A stretch of 64,000 nucleotides of DNA from Pseudomonas paeninsulae. GTDB lineage: Bacteria > Pseudomonadota > Gammaproteobacteria > Pseudomonadales > Pseudomonadaceae. This document shows positions 10,911 through 21,538 of this stretch, one piece after another. The first letter of the stretch is position 1. Each line of letters starts with the position of its first letter. The notes under the pieces were generated by a model, which saw nothing but the letters and a program-made list of their open reading frames with translations, was not told the DNA's origin and searched no databases. The stretch covers positions 4,328,501-4,392,500 of the forward strand of contig NZ_CP141799.1 in NCBI RefSeq assembly GCF_035621475.1, in the 5' to 3' direction. The translations under genes were made by a program, and so were the position numbers.

Positions 10911-12029
10911 TCAAACCAGAATCAGATTATCTCGATGGATCAATTCGGGCTCATCGACGTAACCGAGCAACCTTTCGATGGCATCCGACGACTGACCGAT
11001 GATTTTTTGCGCCTCGAGCGCACTGTAGTTGGCCAGACCACGGGCGATTTCACGCCCATCCGGATCGACACAGATCACCATCTCGCCACGCCGGAAGCTC
11101 CCCTGGAGCGCCCGGACCCCGACCGGCAACAGACTCTTGCGTCCGCTCGCCAAGGCCTTGACCGCCCCCGCATCCAGCACCAGGGTACCGCGGGTCTGCA
11201 GATGCCCGGCCAGCCATTGTTTGCGCGCCGCCAGCAAGCCCCGCTCGGGCGCCAGCAGAGTACCCAAGCGCTCACCCGCCTTGAGCCGCGCCAGCACCTG
11301 CTCGATGGCGCCACCGACAATCACCGTATGCGCACCGGAACGGGCCGCCAGCCGCGCTGCGCGCAGCTTGGTCTGCATGCCGCCACGCCCCAACGCACCA
11401 CCCACACCACTGGCCACGGCATCCAGCGCCGGATCATCCGCGCGCGCCTCGTAAATCAATTCGGCATCGGGATTATGCCGCGGGTCGGCGGTATACATAC
11501 CGTCGCGGTCAGTCAGGATCACCAGCAGATCAGCCTCGACCAGATTGGCCACCAGCGCCGCCAAGGTATCGTTGTCGCCAAAGCGAATCTCATCGGTGAC
11601 CACCGTATCGTTCTCGTTGATCACCGGAATCACATCCAGGTCAACCAGAGTCCGCAAGGTGCTCCGCGCATTGAGGTAGCGCTTGCGATCCGACAGGTCG
11701 TCATGGGTCAGGAGAATCTGCGCCGTGCGCCGCGCATGCTCACCGAAACTCGACTCCCAGGCCTGAATCAGCACCATCTGCCCAATCGCCGCCGCTGCCT
11801 GCAACTCATGCATGGCCTTCGGCCGCGCAGTCCAACCGAGGCGACTCATACCCGCCGCCACCGCGCCAGAGGACACCAGCACCAACTCCACGCCTTGCGC
11901 ACGCAAGGCCACCATTTGCTCGACCCACACCGCCATGGCCGCACGATCCAGGCCACGCCCATCGGCGGTAAGCAATGCACTGCCGATCTTCACCACCCAG
12001 CGCCGCGCACTGGTCACCTTGTCACGCAT
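10911..12029 (-). CDS. proB: Glutamate 5-kinase
   Basis: ProB phosphorylates glutamate, the first step of proline synthesis. The 372-aa protein has an amino-acid-kinase domain ([60 protein letters not shown]) and a C-terminal PUA domain from about residue 280 ([29 protein letters not shown]). [11 protein letters not shown] was chosen as the start; ATG at 12035 is two codons upstream and nearer the GAGG. Follows obgE after 116 bp. Confidence 0.95.
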   Translation of the reverse strand: MRDKVTSARRWVVKIGSALLTADGRGLDRAAMAVWVEQMVALRAQGVELVLVSSGAVAAGMSRLGWTARPKAMHELQAAAAIGQMVLIQAWESSFGEHARRTAQILLTHDDLSDRKRYLNARSTLRTLVDLDVIPVINENDTVVTDEIRFGDNDTLAALVANLVEADLLVILTDRDGMYTADPRHNPDAELIYEARADDPALDAVASGVGGALGRGGMQTKLRAARLAARSGAHTVIVGGAIEQVLARLKAGERLGTLLAPERGLLAARKQWLAGHLQTRGTLVLDAGAVKALASGRKSLLPVGVRALQGSFRRGEMVICVDPDGREIARGLANYSALEAQKIIGQSSDAIERLLGYVDEPELIHRDNLILV

Positions 12030-12100
12030 GATCATCCAACCTCAGCCAGAAAGCGCCCAACGGAATAGAAGCCACTGCGCTCGCAGCCCCCAATCACTCG

Positions 12101-12134
12101 CCACAAGACAAGAACGCCGCAATTAAGCGGCGTT
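12101..12134 (-). terminator. Probable obgE terminator
   Basis: On the minus strand AACGCCGC-TTAATT-GCGGCGTT forms a perfect 8-bp stem 12 nt after the obgE stop, followed by a moderately T-rich tail (CTTGTCTTGT). It separates obgE from proB. Confidence 0.6.
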
Positions 12135-12145
12135 CAACAAGTTGC

Positions 12146-13396
<1,251 letters not shown>

Positions 13397-13507
13397 TTAT
13401 CTAAACCAAGGGACACCAGGTTCTTGCAAAATTGACCTGCGCCGGATCCGCTCAAAGCACAAGCGCGACAGCCAGGACAGTTTGGCAAGAACCCCTAGAA
13501 TACAGAA

Positions 13508-13536
13508 ACAAAAAAGCCCCGTCGCAAGGACGAGGC
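13508..13536 (-). terminator. Terminator after rpmA
   Basis: Minus strand: GCCTCGTC-CTTGC-GACGGGGC followed by TTTTTTG; an 8-bp stem with one G-U pair, 20 nt past the rpmA stop. It should end the rplU-rpmA transcript, with partial read-through to obgE possible. Confidence 0.88.
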
Positions 13537-13555
13537 TTTCCCAGCAGTCGCGCGA

Positions 13556-13813
13556 TTAGGCTGCAACGACGCTCACGTAACGGCGGTTGAACGCGCCTTT
13601 TACTTCAAACTTGATCACGCCTTCGATTTTCGCGAAGAGGGTGTGATCTTTACCCATGCCCACGCCGTAACCAGCGTGGAACTGGGTACCGCGCTGACGC
13701 ACGATGATGTTGCCAGGAATGATTTTCTGGCCGCCATACATCTTCACGCCAAGGCGTTTAGCTTCTGAGTCGCGACCGTTGCGGGTACTACCGCCAGCTT
13801 TTTTGTGTGCCAT
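13556..13813 (-). CDS. rpmA: 50S ribosomal protein L27
   Basis: The 85-aa protein begins [20 protein letters not shown], the canonical L27 N-terminus that reaches the peptidyl transferase centre, and continues [20 protein letters not shown]. No N-terminal extension of the Firmicutes type. It follows rplU by 39 nt, forming the conserved rplU-rpmA pair. Confidence 0.98.
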   Translation of the reverse strand: MAHKKAGGSTRNGRDSEAKRLGVKMYGGQKIIPGNIIVRQRGTQFHAGYGVGMGKDHTLFAKIEGVIKFEVKGAFNRRYVSVVAA

Positions 13814-13852
13814 GAGTTCAATACTCCTATTAAGGGATCAGGCCGAAACGAA

Positions 13853-14164
13853 TTAGGCTTGAATACCGGTGATTTTGATCTCGGTGTACCACTGACGGTG
13901 GCCCTGACGCTTCATATGGTGCTTACGACGGCGGAACTTGATGATGGTGACCTTGTCGTGACGGCCTTGTGCAACGACCTCAGCCACAACCTTGGCACCT
14001 TCAACAACTGGAGCGCCGATTTGCACGTCGTCGCCGTTGCCGATCAACAACACGCGATCGAAAGTAATGGCCTCGCCAGTGGCGATTTCAAGCTTTTCGA
14101 CCTTGAGGAATTCGCCTTCGGTGACCTTGTATTGCTTGCCACCAGTAACAATCACTGCGTACAT
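13853..14164 (-). CDS. rplU: 50S ribosomal protein L21
   Basis: The 103-aa protein begins [20 protein letters not shown], the standard L21 N-terminus, and ends [25 protein letters not shown], which contains the family signature. First gene of the rplU-rpmA operon and divergent from ispB. A TATAAA -10-like hexamer lies about 45 nt upstream on the minus strand. Confidence 0.98.
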   Translation of the reverse strand: MYAVIVTGGKQYKVTEGEFLKVEKLEIATGEAITFDRVLLIGNGDDVQIGAPVVEGAKVVAEVVAQGRHDKVTIIKFRRRKHHMKRQGHRQWYTEIKITGIQA

Positions 14165-14349
14165 GGTAAATCTCCGTTAATCCTGCTCACCCAGCGCTTT
14201 ATAGAAATAGTTATTAGCTGGCATGGCTGCTCGGGGCCGGATATGACGCCCTTGCAATTGCGTAAGTCAGGGAAATACCCAGGGGGAAGTTCAGGGTGCG
14301 CGATTCTACGCAAGCCACCGTCACGACGCAAGCCCCTCTACCACTCGCC

Positions 14350-14378
14350 TTGACAGCCCCTACCCCGCCCCATAGCAT
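14350..14378 (+). promoter_or_regulatory. ispB promoter
   Basis: TTGACA (14350-14355), 17-nt spacer, TAGCAT (14373-14378), 33 nt upstream of the ispB start, in the divergent rplU/ispB spacer. Confidence 0.6.
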
Positions 14379-14410
14379 GCCGCGCAACCTTTGAGGAGCA
14401 CGTGCCGCTG

Positions 14411-15379
14411 ATGCAACCCCAGGCTTTCTACCATGTGGTGGCGGATGACTTTACCGCCGTCGACGGCATCATCCGTCAACAACTCGTCTCGCGCGTGCCG
14501 CTGGTGGGTAAGATCGGCGACTACATCATCTCCGCGGGCGGCAAACGCCTGCGCCCGTTGCTGGTGCTGCTCAGCGGCAAGGCCCTGGGCCTGCAGGACG
14601 ACAGGCTGCGCTTGCTCGCCGCCACTATCGAGTTCCTGCATACCGCCACCCTGCTGCACGACGACGTGGTCGACATGTCCGACATGCGCCGCGGCCGCAG
14701 CACCGCCAACGCCCAGTGGGGCAACGCCCCTAGCGTACTGGTGGGCGACTTCCTCTATTCGCGCTCCTTCGAAATGATGGTCGAACTCGGCTCGATGCCG
14801 GTGATGAAGATCCTCTCCCGCGCCACCCGGGTCATCGCCGAAGGCGAAGTGCTGCAACTGTCGAAGATTCGCGACGCCAGCACCACCGAAGAAACCTACA
14901 TGGAAGTCATCCGCGGCAAGACCGCGATGCTGTTCGAGGCCTCGACCCACAGCGCGGCGGCCCTGGCCGGCGCCTCGGCCGAACAGACCGAAGCCCTGCG
15001 GACCTTTGGCGACAACCTCGGCGTGGCCTTCCAACTGGTCGACGACCTGCTCGACTACCGCGGCGATGCCACGACCCTGGGCAAGAATGTCGGCGACGAC
15101 CTGGCCGAAGGCAAGCCGACCCTGCCGCTGATCTACTGCATGCGCGAAGGCACTGCCGAACAGGCCGCCCTAGTGCGCCAGGCGATCCAGAAAGGCGGCA
15201 TCGAGAACCTGGAAAGCATTCGCAATGCCGTAGAAGCCGCCGGTGCCCTGGACTACACCGCCCAGCAAGCCCGTGACTACGCCGAGCGCGCCATCGCCTG
15301 CCTGGATGCCCTGCCCGCCAGCGAATACCGCGACGCCCTGGTCGAACTGAGCCGCTTCGCCGTCGCCCGCACCCACTGA
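14411..15379 (+). CDS. ispB: Polyprenyl (octaprenyl/solanesyl) diphosphate synthase
   Basis: Trans-prenyltransferase making the side chain of ubiquinone. The 322-aa protein has the first aspartate-rich motif LLHDDVVDMSDMRRG and the second LVDDLLDYRGD, with GGKRLRPLL for diphosphate binding. ATG at 14411 (MQPQAFYHVV) gives the usual Pseudomonas length; a GTG at 14402, only 3 nt after GAGGAG, is an alternative. Own promoter upstream and a strong terminator downstream make it monocistronic. Confidence 0.95.
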   Translation: MQPQAFYHVVADDFTAVDGIIRQQLVSRVPLVGKIGDYIISAGGKRLRPLLVLLSGKALGLQDDRLRLLAATIEFLHTATLLHDDVVDMSDMRRGRSTANAQWGNAPSVLVGDFLYSRSFEMMVELGSMPVMKILSRATRVIAEGEVLQLSKIRDASTTEETYMEVIRGKTAMLFEASTHSAAALAGASAEQTEALRTFGDNLGVAFQLVDDLLDYRGDATTLGKNVGDDLAEGKPTLPLIYCMREGTAEQAALVRQAIQKGGIENLESIRNAVEAAGALDYTAQQARDYAERAIACLDALPASEYRDALVELSRFAVARTH

Positions 15380-15398
15380 CGCTTGACGCGACAAGCAG

Positions 15399-15426
15399 AG
15401 CCCGTCCATGCGACGGGCTTTTTATT
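15399..15426 (+). terminator. ispB terminator
   Basis: AGCCCGTC-CATGC-GACGGGCT followed by TTTTATT; a perfect 8-bp stem 20 nt after the ispB stop. Confidence 0.92.
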
Positions 15427-15469
15427 GCGCGACCAAAGGCAGCGATTAATGCTTGCTATTAATTTAACA

Positions 15470-15485
15470 GGAATTATTCTCATCT
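15470..15485. promoter_or_regulatory. Fur-box-like sequence upstream of small ORF
   Basis: The minus strand reads TGAGAATAATTCCTGTT, which shares the GAGAATAATT core of Fur boxes, in an AT-rich promoter region 25-40 nt before the start of the 75-aa gene. This would imply iron repression, but the right half matches poorly. Confidence 0.3.
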
Positions 15486-15509
15486 AACTACTTGAAAGGG
15501 AGATGAGTC

Positions 15510-15737
15510 ATGACCTACTTGATCGATGCCTGGCTGGACCGACCACAGCCTTACCTGCGCATTCTCAATCGCAACACCGGGGAAGTCTGCGCGGTACTGG
15601 AAGAACAAGCACTGGATGAACTGCGCGATCAGGGCGATCTGGATTTGCATGAGCTGAATTCGAGCGAGCCGCTGGTGCTCAAGGAATTGGTCCGCAGCCT
15701 GTTTCTGTACTGCTATGCACGGGCTTTGCGCCCGTGA
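15510..15737 (+). CDS. Conserved small Pseudomonas protein of unknown function
   Basis: A 75-aa soluble, acidic protein (MTYLIDAWLDRPQPYLRI...) with a good ribosome-binding site (AAGGGAG). Its place after ispB and before the FKBP isomerase matches a conserved hypothetical gene in P. aeruginosa (PA4570 by my memory). No catalytic motif is visible; the pattern NTGEVCAVLEEQALDELRDQGDLDL suggests an alpha/beta mini-domain. A Fur-box-like site lies upstream. Function unknown. Confidence 0.75.
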   Translation: MTYLIDAWLDRPQPYLRILNRNTGEVCAVLEEQALDELRDQGDLDLHELNSSEPLVLKELVRSLFLYCYARALRP

Positions 15738-15755
15738 CACACGGCCTATCTCGCC

Positions 15756-15819
15756 CCCGGATTGCATCCGGGCGACGGGACAGCCGTAGGGCGGATGCAC
15801 AGAGCGCAATCCACCCTAG
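15756..15819. repeat. Tandem hairpin repeats between converging genes
   Basis: Two hairpins: CCCGGAT-TGC-ATCCGGG (15756-15772) and the imperfect palindrome TAGGGCGGAT...ATCCACCCTA (15787-15818). The second type, 'tagggtggattgcgc', is common between Pseudomonas genes. They lie between convergent ORFs and may act as bidirectional terminators or REP elements. Confidence 0.6.
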
Positions 15820-15830
15820 GTGAGCGCCGC

Positions 15831-16448
15831 TTAGAGGACGTCCAACAGCTCGACGTCGAACACCAGCACGCTGTGCGGCGGGATACTGCCAACGCCTTGC
15901 TCGCCGTAGGCCAGCTCGCTCGGCACGTACAAACGCCATTTGCTGCCGGCATTCATCAGCTGCAGGGCCTCGGTCCAGCCGGCGATGACGCCACCAACCG
16001 GAAATTCGGCCGGCTGGCCACGATCATAGGAGCTGTCGAAGACAGTGCCGTCGATCAGGGTGCCATGGTAGTGAGCGCGAATGGTGTCTTCGCGCGTCGG
16101 CATCGCGCCGGCGCCAGCGCTCAGCACTTCGTACTGCAGACCTGAAGCCAATACGGTGATGCCATCACGCGCGGCGTTCTCGGCGAGGAAGGCCAGGCCG
16201 GCGCCTGCCGCGACTTCGGCCTTGGCCTGAGCGTCGGCCTGCATGACATCGCGGATCACCTTGAAGCTGGCCGACAGCTCGGCCTCGCTGACACGGCTCG
16301 GCTGCCCGGCGAATGCATCGGAGATGCCGGCGATGATGGCTTCCAGGCTGGCACCCGGCGGCGGGTTGTCGCGCAGCTGGCCGCCAAGTTGAAGACCGAT
16401 GCCATAGCTGACGCGGGTTTCGTCAGTGGAAAAATTGAGTTCGGACAT
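15831..16448 (-). CDS. fklB: FKBP-type peptidyl-prolyl cis-trans isomerase
   Basis: A 205-aa protein. The N-terminal half (residues 1-95, MSELNFSTDETRVSYGIGLQLG) is the helical dimerisation domain of FklB/FkpA-type FKBPs. The C-terminal half is the catalytic FKBP domain (RAHYHGTLIDGTVFDSSYDRG, FPVGGVIAGWTEALQLM, SELAYGEQGVGSIPPHSVLVFDVELL). No signal peptide, so cytoplasmic, matching FklB rather than FkpA. ATG at 16448 gives this typical N-terminus. Confidence 0.93.
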   Translation of the reverse strand: MSELNFSTDETRVSYGIGLQLGGQLRDNPPPGASLEAIIAGISDAFAGQPSRVSEAELSASFKVIRDVMQADAQAKAEVAAGAGLAFLAENAARDGITVLASGLQYEVLSAGAGAMPTREDTIRAHYHGTLIDGTVFDSSYDRGQPAEFPVGGVIAGWTEALQLMNAGSKWRLYVPSELAYGEQGVGSIPPHSVLVFDVELLDVL

Positions 16449-16571
16449 GCGAAGGCTCCGCTGGTGCTGAAAAAAGGGCGACCAGCCTAGCACAGCTGCG
16501 CCGGTCACCCTATCGCTGCCACGCCCCGCGCGAGTGCCGCCGCGAACCCAGGGTGGTGACAGGTCCAGCTT

Positions 16572-16871
16572 TCAGTGCGATGAAGTCGACCCCGGTTTTA
16601 TCCCCGGCTCATCGGGCATGCCGCACATTTCGTCATGCACTTGCGCCTGCACCAGGTGGAGCGATGGCAGTTGCGGCAAGGCCTGCAGCACCTCACGGGC
16701 ATGCTCCAGCGAGCGCAGATGGAGGATATGGCCGTGGCCATCTTCAAGCGTGAATGGCTGACCGCTCACACGTGCTTCCAGCAGGTAATAGTTGCCCCCT
16801 TCGAGGGAGATCAGGTTCAACTCATCGACATGCCCGGCGCGGGCATGACCGGAAAGGTCGTGCAGGTTCAT
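16572..16871 (-). CDS. Small conserved protein, DUF6482-like
   Basis: A 99-aa protein starting MNLHDLSGHARAGHVDEL after a GAGGTAG ribosome-binding site. The middle (LISLEGGNYYLLEARVSGQ) looks like a short beta sheet and LRSLEHAREVLQALP like a helix. It resembles the small DUF6482-type proteins of Pseudomonas, recalled from memory, not searched. Upstream in-frame sequence to 16994 crosses a terminator and is not coding. Function unknown. Confidence 0.75.
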   Translation of the reverse strand: MNLHDLSGHARAGHVDELNLISLEGGNYYLLEARVSGQPFTLEDGHGHILHLRSLEHAREVLQALPQLPSLHLVQAQVHDEMCGMPDEPGIKPGSTSSH

Positions 16872-16949
16872 GAGGCTACCTCGTGCTAACGACTCGTACA
16901 GACTCCATAAGGATAGTCGTTGCACAGGAGCCAAGAAGCACAAGGCAGA

Positions 16950-16986
16950 AAGCAAACCGCCCGTCCGTTTTGCAACGGCCGGGCGG
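16950..16986 (-). terminator. Terminator after UPF0114 gene
   Basis: Imperfect 13-bp hairpin CCGCCCGGCCGTT / AACGGACGGGCGG (minus strand) with a 4-nt loop, followed by TTTGCTTT, 22 nt after the stop of the UPF0114 gene. Confidence 0.75.
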
Positions 16987-17008
16987 CGGCTCAAGCCTAG
17001 GCGGGGGA

Positions 17009-17506
17009 TTAGTCCGCTTGTTTTTTGGTCAGCTTATCCAGATAACCCATGGCGAACGCCGATCCGACGAAAGTCAGGTGAATGATCACGTACCACTTGA
17101 GATGTTCGACCTCATAGTTCTTGGCATCCATGAACACCTTGAGCAGATGAATCGAGGAAATCGCCACTATTGAGGCCGCCACCTTCATCTTCAGCGAGCT
17201 GGAATCCATCTTGCCCAGCCAGCTGAGTTTTTCGGTGCCCTCGTTGATATTCAACTGGGAGACGAAGTTCTCATAGCCCGACAGCATCACCATGACCAGC
17301 AAGCCGCCAACTAGGGCCATGTCGATCAACGACAACAGACGCAAGATCAGATCCGCTTCGCTCAGGGCGAAGATCTGCGGCAGGATGTGGTAGACCTCTT
17401 GAAAGAACTTGATCGACAGCGACAGCACCGCCAACGACAGCCCGAAGTAAATTGGCGCCAGCAACCAGCGCGAGGCGTACATCGTGTTTTCGATAAAGCG
17501 TTCCAT
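17009..17506 (-). CDS. UPF0114 (YqhA) family inner membrane protein
   Basis: A 165-aa membrane protein starting [20 protein letters not shown], the conserved YqhA N-terminus. Hydrophobic segments are near residues 12-32, 50-75, 105-122 and 130-150. Family function is unknown. ATG at 17506 is preferred over TTG at 17518. Flanked by a terminator on the 3' side, likely monocistronic. Confidence 0.9.
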   Translation of the reverse strand: MERFIENTMYASRWLLAPIYFGLSLAVLSLSIKFFQEVYHILPQIFALSEADLILRLLSLIDMALVGGLLVMVMLSGYENFVSQLNINEGTEKLSWLGKMDSSSLKMKVAASIVAISSIHLLKVFMDAKNYEVEHLKWYVIIHLTFVGSAFAMGYLDKLTKKQAD

Positions 17507-17705
17507 GAGGTCTCGCAAGTGGCCGATAAAACTGCCAGCGAGTATACCCAGCGTTCCCCGGCAGACAAAGGCGCAAGTCGCTACCGACCATTACGGCTCT
17601 CCCCCGCAACTGTGGATAACCTTGTGAGCATGCTCGGGATTAAAGCCGCCAGGCCAGCGACGAGCAGCCATGCTGGCAGCTGCTCAAAAGTCCACCAGGT
17701 CGTAC

Positions 17706-18047
17706 TCAGCTATCCGGCTGAAATTGGAAGCAGCCTGGATGGCCGTAGCGGTCGCCATTCAAACGGCGCAGCTCGGCCTGGATATGCAGACGCCAGATCG
17801 GCAGCTCGGGGCATTCCTCGTAACCTTGGATGAGCAGGCTTTCGGCAATCTCGGCAAGCACCCCTTCGGCCACAACAGGTCCGCAGAATGGGCCTTGTGC
17901 CTTGATCGCAGAGGGTTGGGCGCCGGACAAGCCGGCGGCACAGATCAGTGTCCAGAGGCCCTTATCGCCAGCCAATGGCAATACCACGCATTCGATACGG
18001 GTAATCAGACCCAGACATTGACGGGTGAGACAGAGGCTGCGCGGCAT
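17706..18047 (-). CDS. Conserved hypothetical Pseudomonas protein
   Basis: A 113-aa protein (MPRSLCLTRQCLGLITRIEC...) in the position of PA4575 in P. aeruginosa by memory. It is cysteine-rich in the N-terminal half (CLTRQC, IEC, LICAAG, FCGPV) with no CxxC pair. ATG at 18047 follows AGGG at a reasonable distance; ATG at 18062 is an alternative. No domain recognised; function unknown. Confidence 0.6.
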   Translation of the reverse strand: MPRSLCLTRQCLGLITRIECVVLPLAGDKGLWTLICAAGLSGAQPSAIKAQGPFCGPVVAEGVLAEIAESLLIQGYEECPELPIWRLHIQAELRRLNGDRYGHPGCFQFQPDS

Positions 18048-18243
18048 GGCGGCGACCCTCATGTGATCAGGTCTTCAGCCTACACCCGCACAGGCGGCGC
18101 TGGGAAGCCGCCAGTCAGCTCGGTCATCTGTGGATAACTGTGTGGATGAAATCCTCAGGCAGCGGCCTGCAGGGCCGCGCCGAAACCTCGCCCAATCCGC
18201 TGGTTGCGCCCGCAGCCCGCCAGGCTGCGGACGCATGGCGGGT

Positions 18244-20700
18244 TCAGGCGGCCGGCTTCTTCACTCGCGGCTTTTTCTCCTTGGGCAGCGCCACCAGCAC
18301 TTCGCTCTTCACCTCCTTGTCATCCTCGGTCATGCCTATTTCGGCGATCTCGCGCAAGCGCTCGACCACCCGCGCATTGACGCTGCCAGGCGGAAACTTA
18401 CCTTCGGCGTCTGGCGTGCCGGCATCTTCGCCGACCAGCAGGCTCAACGCCTCGTCGACCTGGCGCACCGCGTAGATATGGAACTGCCCGGCCCGCACCG
18501 CCTGCAGCACGCGCTCGTCAAGCATCAGGGTGGCAATATTGGAGTGCGGAATGATCGCCCCCTGCTCGCCAGTCAGACCGCGGGCCTCGCACAGGCGGAA
18601 GAAGCCTTCGATCTTCTCGTTGGCACCGCCGACCGCCTGCACTTCACCGAACTGGTTGATCGAACCGGTAATGGCGAAACACTGCTTGAGCGGACGCCGC
18701 GACAAGGCCGAGATCAGGGTACAGACCTCGCCCAGCGAGGCACTGTCGCCGTCGACGTAGCCGTAGGACTGCTCCAGGGCGATGCTCGCGGAAATCTCCA
18801 GGGGAAACTCCTGGGCGTAGCGGCTGCCCAGGTAGCCGGTGAGGATCATCACGCCCTTGGAGTGAATCGGCTGGCCGAGGTTGACCTCGCGTTCGATGTC
18901 GACGATGCCCGAACCGCCCGGGTAGACGGTGGCGGAAATCCGCGCCGGTACGCCGAAGGCCGAGTCGCCGACTTCCAGCACGGTCAAGCCGTTGCACTTG
19001 CCGACTGCGGCACCCGCGGTGTCGATCAGGATGATACCGGCCAGCATGTCGTCGATGATCCGCGCCGAGACGCGCCCGGTGCGGGTCGCCTTGGCTTTCA
19101 GCGCGCGCTCGATATGGCCGACGTCGGTCACAGCCTCATTGGCCAGCTGGCGGATGAAATCGGCCTCGCTGACCAACTGGAACAGGTCGCCTATCCGCGC
19201 AGACAGACGTCCCTGGTGCTCGGCCAGGCGCGCGCTGAAGGTCGCCAGGCGTGCTACCGCCGCGGCGGTCAGCGGCGCCATGCCCTCCTCCATGGTGCGG
19301 GTTTTCATCAACTGGGCGAACTGCTCCAGGCTCTCGTCGCCGAGGGGAATGTCCTCGTCGAAGTCGACCAGTACGCGGAACATCTCCTGGAAATCCGGAT
19401 CATGGTCCTGCAAGGCGTAATACAGCGGGCGCGCGCCGATGATGATCACCTTGACCTGCAAGGGGATAACCTGCGGACTGAGGGTCACGGTGGCAATGCG
19501 GCCGAGGTCGCCGAGCGGCGACTCCATCTTCAGCTGGCGTGAATGCAGGGCACGCTTGAGCGCATCCCAGACGAACGGCTCACCGAGCATCTTCTCCGCT
19601 TCGAGAATCAGGAAACCGCCGTTGGCGCGGTGCAAGGCTCCAGGGCGCAGTTGCCGGTAGCTGGTATAGAGCGCGCCCTGGTCGGTGTTGTACTCGATGC
19701 GCCCAAACAGGTTGTCGTAGGTCGGGTGCGGCTCGAACACCACAGGCGCGCCGCCATTCACCTGATGACCAACTACCAGGCTTGGGCAGTACTGCTCCTC
19801 GAGCAACATGCGGGTTTGCGCATCGGCCTTTTCCCCCTCGACCAATTGATCAACCACAGTTTTCAGCAGGTTGACCTGTACCGCCTGCAAGTAGGCGCAG
19901 ACGCCGGCATTTTCCTCGTACTTTTCCGACAACGGCGCCAGCAGCGGCTGCAGCGCCACGGTGATGGTGTCTTCATTGAGCTGGCGTAGCTGATTGCTCG
20001 ACTCGCGCTTCCACTGCGGCAGGCTGGCCAACTCTTCGTTGAGCCGCTCTTCCAGGGTGGAGATGTCGATATGGAAGCGTTCACGCTCGGCTTCCGGCAA
20101 CTGGGCGAATTCGGCCTCATCCAGCGCCTTACCCTCGAGCATCGGGGTGAAGGCGATGTTGCTGCTGTCGCGGTACAGCGCCACACTCTTTTCCAGGGCC
20201 AGCTTCTCGATCACAGCGAGCGCCTGGTCGTAACGCTTGTTGAACGCACGATCGATGGCGCTTTTCTTCTGCTGATAGGATGGGTGTTCGAATACCGCGG
20301 GAAAGGTCGCCAGCAGGTTGTCGATCAGCAGGTTGATGTCGCTGATGAACGCCCCGGCGCTACCCGACACCAGTTCCAGCGCACGCGGCTCGCGCGGTTC
20401 GTCGAAGTGATTGACGTATACGTGATCTGCAGGGGTCGCCAGGCGCTTGGCTTCTGCCTTGAGGTAACGTTTGACGAAAGAGAAGCGCCCGGTACCGGGC
20501 TCGCCCATGACAAATACGTTGTAACCGGGACGCGGCATCGCCACGCCGAATTGCAAGGCTTCGACCGCGCGTTCCTGGCCCAGCACACCACGAAAAGGCT
20601 CCAGGTCATCGGTGCTGGTGAAGTTGAACTGCGCGGGAGAGAACGGACGGGTGAGTGCTTCAGGTGCCAATCGCAAATGGGCTGCAACGGAGTCTGGCAT
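18244..20700 (-). CDS. Lon-like AAA+ ATP-dependent protease (S16 family, LonB/YcbZ-like)
   Basis: The 818-aa protein has an N-terminal AAA+ domain with a variant P loop (VMGEPGTGRFSFVKRYL: Arg replaces the usual Lys), a long helical insert (about 150-320), and a C-terminal Lon protease domain with the Ser-Lys dyad: YGYVDGDSASLGEV (Ser near 652) and GGANEKIEGFF (Lys near 695). The C-terminus is Lys-rich (KEKKPRVKKPAA). It resembles the Lon-related proteases of the YcbZ/LonB group and matches PA4576 in context. The atypical P loop leaves ATP use open. Confidence 0.9.
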   Translation of the reverse strand: MPDSVAAHLRLAPEALTRPFSPAQFNFTSTDDLEPFRGVLGQERAVEALQFGVAMPRPGYNVFVMGEPGTGRFSFVKRYLKAEAKRLATPADHVYVNHFDEPREPRALELVSGSAGAFISDINLLIDNLLATFPAVFEHPSYQQKKSAIDRAFNKRYDQALAVIEKLALEKSVALYRDSSNIAFTPMLEGKALDEAEFAQLPEAERERFHIDISTLEERLNEELASLPQWKRESSNQLRQLNEDTITVALQPLLAPLSEKYEENAGVCAYLQAVQVNLLKTVVDQLVEGEKADAQTRMLLEEQYCPSLVVGHQVNGGAPVVFEPHPTYDNLFGRIEYNTDQGALYTSYRQLRPGALHRANGGFLILEAEKMLGEPFVWDALKRALHSRQLKMESPLGDLGRIATVTLSPQVIPLQVKVIIIGARPLYYALQDHDPDFQEMFRVLVDFDEDIPLGDESLEQFAQLMKTRTMEEGMAPLTAAAVARLATFSARLAEHQGRLSARIGDLFQLVSEADFIRQLANEAVTDVGHIERALKAKATRTGRVSARIIDDMLAGIILIDTAGAAVGKCNGLTVLEVGDSAFGVPARISATVYPGGSGIVDIEREVNLGQPIHSKGVMILTGYLGSRYAQEFPLEISASIALEQSYGYVDGDSASLGEVCTLISALSRRPLKQCFAITGSINQFGEVQAVGGANEKIEGFFRLCEARGLTGEQGAIIPHSNIATLMLDERVLQAVRAGQFHIYAVRQVDEALSLLVGEDAGTPDAEGKFPPGSVNARVVERLREIAEIGMTEDDKEVKSEVLVALPKEKKPRVKKPAA

Positions 20701-20911
20701 TGGAAATCCTTGAACGGGGGGCTGGTGAAATCATGGCCGCATCGGCCGTCATCCACAAGCCGTATGGTTGATCCCAGGCTCGTGAAAAGATGCCGGCATA
20801 CGTCAGATCAGCAGCCTTACTCATGAGCCTGCGCCAGGAAGCCGCCATCCTCCTGGCCCTATCCACGCCCGCCACTGGCAGGGCAACTGAAATAGAGCCG
20901 ATGCAGCCCTG

Positions 20912-21241
20912 CTAGCCGGCACCTACATGATCGGCACAGGCCAGGCAATATTCGGCAGCCGGCAACACCTGCAAACGCGCGGCCTCAATCGGTTCGCCAC
21001 AACGCAGGCAGTCACCATAAGTGCCTTCGGCCAGCCTCAGCTTGGCCATGCCCACCTGCCGCATGCCCGCCTCGGCCTCAGCTTGCAGGGCTTCCAGCAC
21101 CTCATCGTTCTGTCGTTGCAGGGCCTGTTCGGCGAAGTCCGGCGAGTGGCTGCGGGCCAAGTCTCGCCGAGTGGCTTTGGCCCGAGCGCTGTACTCGGTG
21201 AACAGGGCATCAAGCGCTGCTTGAGGATCGAAAGCAGACAT
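20912..21241 (-). CDS. DksA/TraR-family zinc-finger protein
   Basis: A 109-aa protein starting MSAFDPQAALDALF. The N-terminal two thirds are helical (coiled-coil hairpin), and the C-terminus carries a four-cysteine zinc finger (CLRCGEPI then YCLAC). DksA/TraR proteins enter the RNA polymerase secondary channel and adjust transcription with or without ppGpp. The coiled-coil tip residues of true DksA (DxxDxA) are not obvious here, so this is a short paralogue. In-frame sequence upstream to 21310 is not family-like. Confidence 0.85.
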   Translation of the reverse strand: MSAFDPQAALDALFTEYSARAKATRRDLARSHSPDFAEQALQRQNDEVLEALQAEAEAGMRQVGMAKLRLAEGTYGDCLRCGEPIEAARLQVLPAAEYCLACADHVGAG

Positions 21242-21414
21242 AGGGAAAACTCCAGAGGAACCTGAGTCTTTAAAGTGTGGACGTTCCTGGCCGACTTGCA
21301 CTGAGATCAATCACTACATGCATGAAGAGCCCATCGATCCTGGCTGGCTAACTAATGACATCGGGCACTGCCGTGGCGGCGGCAGACCAACCACGAAGAT
21401 CTTTGAAACGCCGG

Positions 21415-21445
21415 TAAAGCTTCGCGGATAAATCCGCGCCTACGG
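21415..21445. repeat. REP-like palindrome
   Basis: CGCGGAT-AA-ATCCGCG (21423-21438) inside AAGCTTCGCGG...CCGCGCCTACGGG, a common Pseudomonas REP form between ettA and the DksA-like gene. Confidence 0.7.
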
Positions 21446-21489
21446 GAAAACGTACACCCGGGCAGCACATTGCCGGAAAACAGCCATAA

Positions 21490-21526
21490 AAAAAGAGCCT
21501 GCACAGGCTATGTGCAGGCTCTTTTT
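21490..21526. terminator. Bidirectional terminator after ettA
   Basis: A perfect 15-bp inverted repeat from AAAAAGAGCCTGCAC to GTGCAGGCTCTTTTT with a 7-nt loop. A and T runs on both sides let it work on either strand; on the minus strand it ends ettA 12 nt past the stop. Confidence 0.95.
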
Positions 21527-21538
21527 GCCAACGGGTTA

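Noticed and set aside
18130..19542. 470-codon plus-strand ORF
   Set aside because: Antisense to the Lon-like protease gene, whose domains are clear on the other strand.
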